Shown here: positions 51,193-53,611 of the stretch, one piece after another
How positions within the stretch are numbered: position 1 is the stretch's first letter
How the letters are laid out: every line of letters begins with the position of its first letter
NCBI GenBank assembly: GCA_009775365.1
Contig: VSPM01000009.1
Coordinates: 1 to 53,611 of the forward strand
DNA length: 53,611 nucleotides
From: Muribaculaceae bacterium
GTDB taxonomy: Bacteria; Bacteroidota; Bacteroidia; Bacteroidales; Muribaculaceae
Reading direction: 5' to 3'
Notes under the pieces: generated by a model
Databases searched by the model: none
Told to the model about the DNA's origin: nothing
What the model saw: only the letters and a program-made list of their open reading frames with translations
Made by a program: the position numbers and the translations under genes

Positions 51193-52220
51193 AAAATTTG
51201 ACAGGATTCAGAACAGGATATAGAATCGTGTTCAAAGTATTATCAGTGTTGGCGTTTATGCTATTTTCATCGGCTTTGGCAGAGGCGGGCGATAAGAGAA
51301 TTGTGGGTTATGTCACCTCTTGGAGTGAAGATATGCCTAATCCGAAGTCGCTCACCAATATTAATTATGCGTTCGGCCATGTAAATAACTCATTCGACGG
51401 TATAAGGATTGACAATCCTTCAAGGCTCAGAGATGTCGCGGCATTGAAAAAGAGAAACAAAAATCTGGAGGTGCAGCTTTCGGTAGGAGGCTGGGGAAGC
51501 GGCAATTTCAGTGAGATGGCGGCAGGCGCAGAAAAGCGTAAGGCGTTTGCAAAAGATTGCAAACGAGTGATAGATGAGTTTGGCTTGGATGGGGTTGATA
51601 TCGACTGGGAGTATCCCGGAAGCAGTGTGGCCGGCATTTCAAGCTCGCCTGAAGACAAGGACAACTATATATTGCTAATGCGTGACATACGCGAGGCAAT
51701 AGGCGCAGACAAACTGCTGACTCTTGCATCGCCTGCAACCGTGAGTTTCTATGAGTTTAAGCCCATGATGCAATATGTGGACTTTGTGAATGTGATGGCC
51801 TATGACCTTAACCGTCCTCCGAGCCATCATTCAGCGTTATATCGCTCGCCGCTTAGTGGTGATATGACTGCAGACGAAGGGATAAGGGCTCATATGGAAT
51901 CAGGTGTGCCGGCATCGAAACTGGTGCTCGGAGTCCCTTTTTACGGTCATGGCAAGGCAGGCGTGTTCCCTGATTTTATAGACTATGACGAAATTAAGAA
52001 AATAAAGGGGTATCGCGTTGTCTTTGACGATGTGGCTAAAGTGCCATATGTGGCAGACGATAACGGAGAGATGGTGATATGCTATGACAATCCTGAATCG
52101 TTGGCTCAGAAATGCAGATATGTTAACGAAAATGGCCTCGGGGGGATTATGTTTTGGGACTATTCCGGCGATACTCCGGACGGAGAGCTCCTAAAGACAA
52201 TCCGAAAGAATCTTAAATGA
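51189..52220 (+). CDS. Secreted GH18 glycosidase
   Basis: A 343-residue single-domain protein with an N-terminal signal (hydrophobic 14-32). The GH18 TIM barrel covers about 36-340, the catalytic motif DGVDIDWE at 134-141 is complete (Glu141) and the SVGGW motif lies near 98-102. MAYDLN follows. It is likely an endo-acting chitinase or endo-beta-N-acetylglucosaminidase; there is no carbohydrate-binding domain. It closes the MATE-GH3-GH18 operon and overlaps the GH3 stop by 4 bp. Confidence 0.93.
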   Translation: MKNLTGFRTGYRIVFKVLSVLAFMLFSSALAEAGDKRIVGYVTSWSEDMPNPKSLTNINYAFGHVNNSFDGIRIDNPSRLRDVAALKKRNKNLEVQLSVGGWGSGNFSEMAAGAEKRKAFAKDCKRVIDEFGLDGVDIDWEYPGSSVAGISSSPEDKDNYILLMRDIREAIGADKLLTLASPATVSFYEFKPMMQYVDFVNVMAYDLNRPPSHHSALYRSPLSGDMTADEGIRAHMESGVPASKLVLGVPFYGHGKAGVFPDFIDYDEIKKIKGYRVVFDDVAKVPYVADDNGEMVICYDNPESLAQKCRYVNENGLGGIMFWDYSGDTPDGELLKTIRKNLK

Positions 52221-52228
52221 CCGATGTC

Positions 52229-53155
52229 TCAAGATTGATTGTTTGAGGGGTGTTGCTCTTTGATTAGATCTTCGCGGCTTTTGCTTCGGGTCACAAGAAA
52301 GACGCCGGAGAACACAAGCAGTATGGCGATGGCTGTTGTGAAAGAGAATACGCCAAGGCCGGCGGCTACTGCCACTATTGATGCCACAATAGGCTGGAGG
52401 TAATTATACATCGCTGTCACTGTGGGCCTGAGGTTGCGTTGCCCGAGAGAGAGCAGAAGATAGCTTAGAAAAGTTGGTCCCACCACAACTCCGAGTGTTC
52501 CCCAGATGGCGTATGCCGACAGCGATTCGAGTTTCAGAGACGTAAACTCAGTGTATGTGAATGGAATGATGCAAATAGATGCGTAAGTGAACATCCATTT
52601 CATAAGAGTGATAGGGGAGTATTTCGATATCAGTCCTTTGAACATCACGAGGTAGAGGGTGAAACTTAGTTGAGCGCAGATCACGAGTATGTCGCCTGCG
52701 GGTGATCCCGAAGATTCGTTGCTGTGGCCGCCAAAGATGAGAATCAGGGCTCCGACCGCCCCTAAGAAAACCCCGCTAACTTTTAGTTTTGTGATAGGCT
52801 CTCTGAGCACAATAGCGGCGAGCACCATTGTTAGAATTGGAAGCGATGTGGTTATAATCGATGCGTTGATCGGGGAAGTGAGGCTAAGCCCCCATATGAA
52901 GCAGGATTGGTTGATTACAATGCCGAAGAGTGAGGCGAAAAACATCTTGAGAAGATCGTTCGGCGACACTTTCTCATTTTTTACGAAAAGAGATATAATA
53001 CAGAACAGAATGGCGGCCCCGATCATTCGGCAGTCTGTGAGTAAGAGAGGCGACACTCCGGCCATGAGCACACCCTTGCCAAGCGGTGCGCTTACGCCCC
53101 ATAGCACCTCAGCGCCCGTCATGGCTGCATGTCCTTTGAATTTATTGCTATCCAT
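52229..53155 (-). CDS. EamA-family DMT transporter
   Basis: A 308-residue protein with ten membrane helices formed by two EamA repeats (for example AEVLWGVSAPLGKGVLM in the first and TLYLVMFKGLISKYSPITLM in the second). It is probably an inner-membrane exporter of amino acids or other small metabolites; the substrate is unknown. It converges on the GH18 gene with an 8-bp gap and no obvious terminator. A candidate -7 box (TAATTTTG) is at 53178-53185. Confidence 0.92.
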   Translation of the reverse strand: MDSNKFKGHAAMTGAEVLWGVSAPLGKGVLMAGVSPLLLTDCRMIGAAILFCIISLFVKNEKVSPNDLLKMFFASLFGIVINQSCFIWGLSLTSPINASIITTSLPILTMVLAAIVLREPITKLKVSGVFLGAVGALILIFGGHSNESSGSPAGDILVICAQLSFTLYLVMFKGLISKYSPITLMKWMFTYASICIIPFTYTEFTSLKLESLSAYAIWGTLGVVVGPTFLSYLLLSLGQRNLRPTVTAMYNYLQPIVASIVAVAAGLGVFSFTTAIAILLVFSGVFLVTRSKSREDLIKEQHPSNNQS

Positions 53156-53177
53156 AAATCAGAAAAAATTTGGACTG

Positions 53178-53185
53178 CAAAATTA
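53178..53185 (-). promoter_or_regulatory. Candidate -7 box of the EamA gene
   Basis: Minus-strand TAATTTTG, 23 bp before the start codon at 53155. No well-spaced -33 box. Confidence 0.4.
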
Positions 53186-53256
53186 ATATAAACAATGGAT
53201 ATATAGAGGTTTGAGGAGAATAAAAAATAAAAAGTTGTAAAAAAAACAAGAAAAAG

Positions 53257-53287
53257 TTGCAAGAATAAAAAAAAGGTTGTAACTTTG
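53257..53287 (+). promoter_or_regulatory. tRNA-Ser promoter
   Basis: TTG (53257-53259), a 20-bp spacer and TAACTTTG (53280-53287), ahead of the tRNA at 53338. Confidence 0.75.
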
Positions 53288-53337
53288 CACTCGCAAACGG
53301 ATAGGAACGGCGCGAAGCCGATACTTGAAGCGAGCAT

Positions 53338-53422
53338 GGAGAGGTGGCAGAGTGGTCGATTGCGGCGGTCTTGAAAACCGTTGAGGGTAACACCTCCGGG
53401 GGTTCGAATCCCTCTCTCTCCG
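53338..53422 (+). tRNA. tRNA-Ser (anticodon UGA)
   Basis: An 85-nt class II tRNA. The acceptor stem GGAGAGG pairs with TCTCTCC (last pair G-U) and the discriminator is G73. The anticodon arm is GCGGT-CTTGAAA-ACCGT with anticodon TGA. There is a long variable arm (TGAGGGTAACACCTCC) and a T-arm with TTCGAAT. CCA is not encoded. The cut-off of the long arm and the anticodon assign it to serine (UCN codons). Confidence 0.97.
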
Positions 53423-53455
53423 CAATAAACGCTGAAAATCAGCAAATTGCAAAGC

Positions 53456-53497
53456 AAACACCCAATTTTACACCCAAGAATGTAAAATTGGGTGTTT
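53456..53497 (+). terminator. Terminator after tRNA-Ser
   Basis: A perfect 17-bp stem (53456-53472 with 53481-53497), 8-nt loop and the tail TTGTATTCTTTAA. It ends the tRNA transcript; the last 110 bases of the window show no other feature. Confidence 0.9.
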
Positions 53498-53611
53498 TTG
53501 TATTCTTTAAGATTGATAGTATGGGAAGGTAAGTGGAAAACCTCCCTTTTAACGTGCAAACCACTTGTTTTTTCTTGGATATAACGGGGAATTTACGGAT
53601 TAATCTCAACT

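Noticed and set aside
53338..53497. tRNA-Ser as an integration site for a mobile element
   Set aside because: There is no integrase or direct repeat of the tRNA 3' end in the window; the hairpin after it is a normal terminator.

Overview
This looks like chromosomal DNA of a Bacteroidales gut commensal, most likely of the Muribaculaceae or a close family (the family is inferred, not shown). Reasons: many promoters match the Bacteroidetes housekeeping form (TTTG or TTG, 19-20 bp, TAnnTTTG). There is a complete Mfa/FimA-type (type V) fimbrial operon with DUF3575 and DUF3868 genes, a PorZ-like type IX secretion protein, a BtuB/BtuG-type surface B12 uptake operon, a DUF6377 membrane regulator, a GIN-domain protein and many lipobox lipoproteins. 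There is no prophage, plasmid backbone or CRISPR array, and only one clear IS remnant.

Layout. 1-8 kb: a coiled-coil membrane protein, rpoN (sigma-54), a TPR membrane protein, a ClC chloride protein, a 650-bp gap with a candidate structured RNA on the minus strand, and a DUF6377 regulator. 8-12.8 kb: an M16 peptidase, dusB, a GIN-domain protein with an acidic tail and an oligosaccharide flippase flanked by short tandem duplications. 12.9-23.3 kb (minus strand): a six-gene fimbrial operon (DUF3575, DUF3868, Mfa1-like major subunit, Mfa2-like anchor, minor fimbrillin, giant tip-like protein). Its only good promoter lies on a segment bounded by perfect 21-bp inverted repeats (23086-23279) and faces away from the operon, into a strong terminator. 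This is an invertible, phase-variable switch read in its OFF orientation.

23.4-26.1 kb: purC, the 3' remnant of an IS5-type transposase, an SDR oxidoreductase and a broken YczE/YitT-like membrane protein gene that keeps its promoter. 26.1-31.8 kb (minus strand): a cobalamin riboswitch with an excellent promoter, then btuB, btuG, a substrate-binding lipoprotein and a permease; no ATPase gene follows. 31.9-35 kb: a His-rich CobW/COG0523 GTPase co-transcribed with a small lipoprotein, then panB.

35.3-53.6 kb: leuS, a membrane acyltransferase, rdgB, porZ, an LRR (BspA-like) protein, trmB, an Mrp ATPase, a glycosyltransferase overlapping an outer-membrane phospholipase A, a tightly overlapping trio (MATE transporter, GH3-like adenylate-forming enzyme, GH18 glycosidase), an EamA transporter and tRNA-Ser(UGA).

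The most striking biology is the invertible promoter of the fimbrial operon, together with an apparent processing motif (S/A-T-R) in the three polymerising subunits that the anchor lacks. The candidate 280-nt RNA at 5842-6120 is the second item most worth checking.
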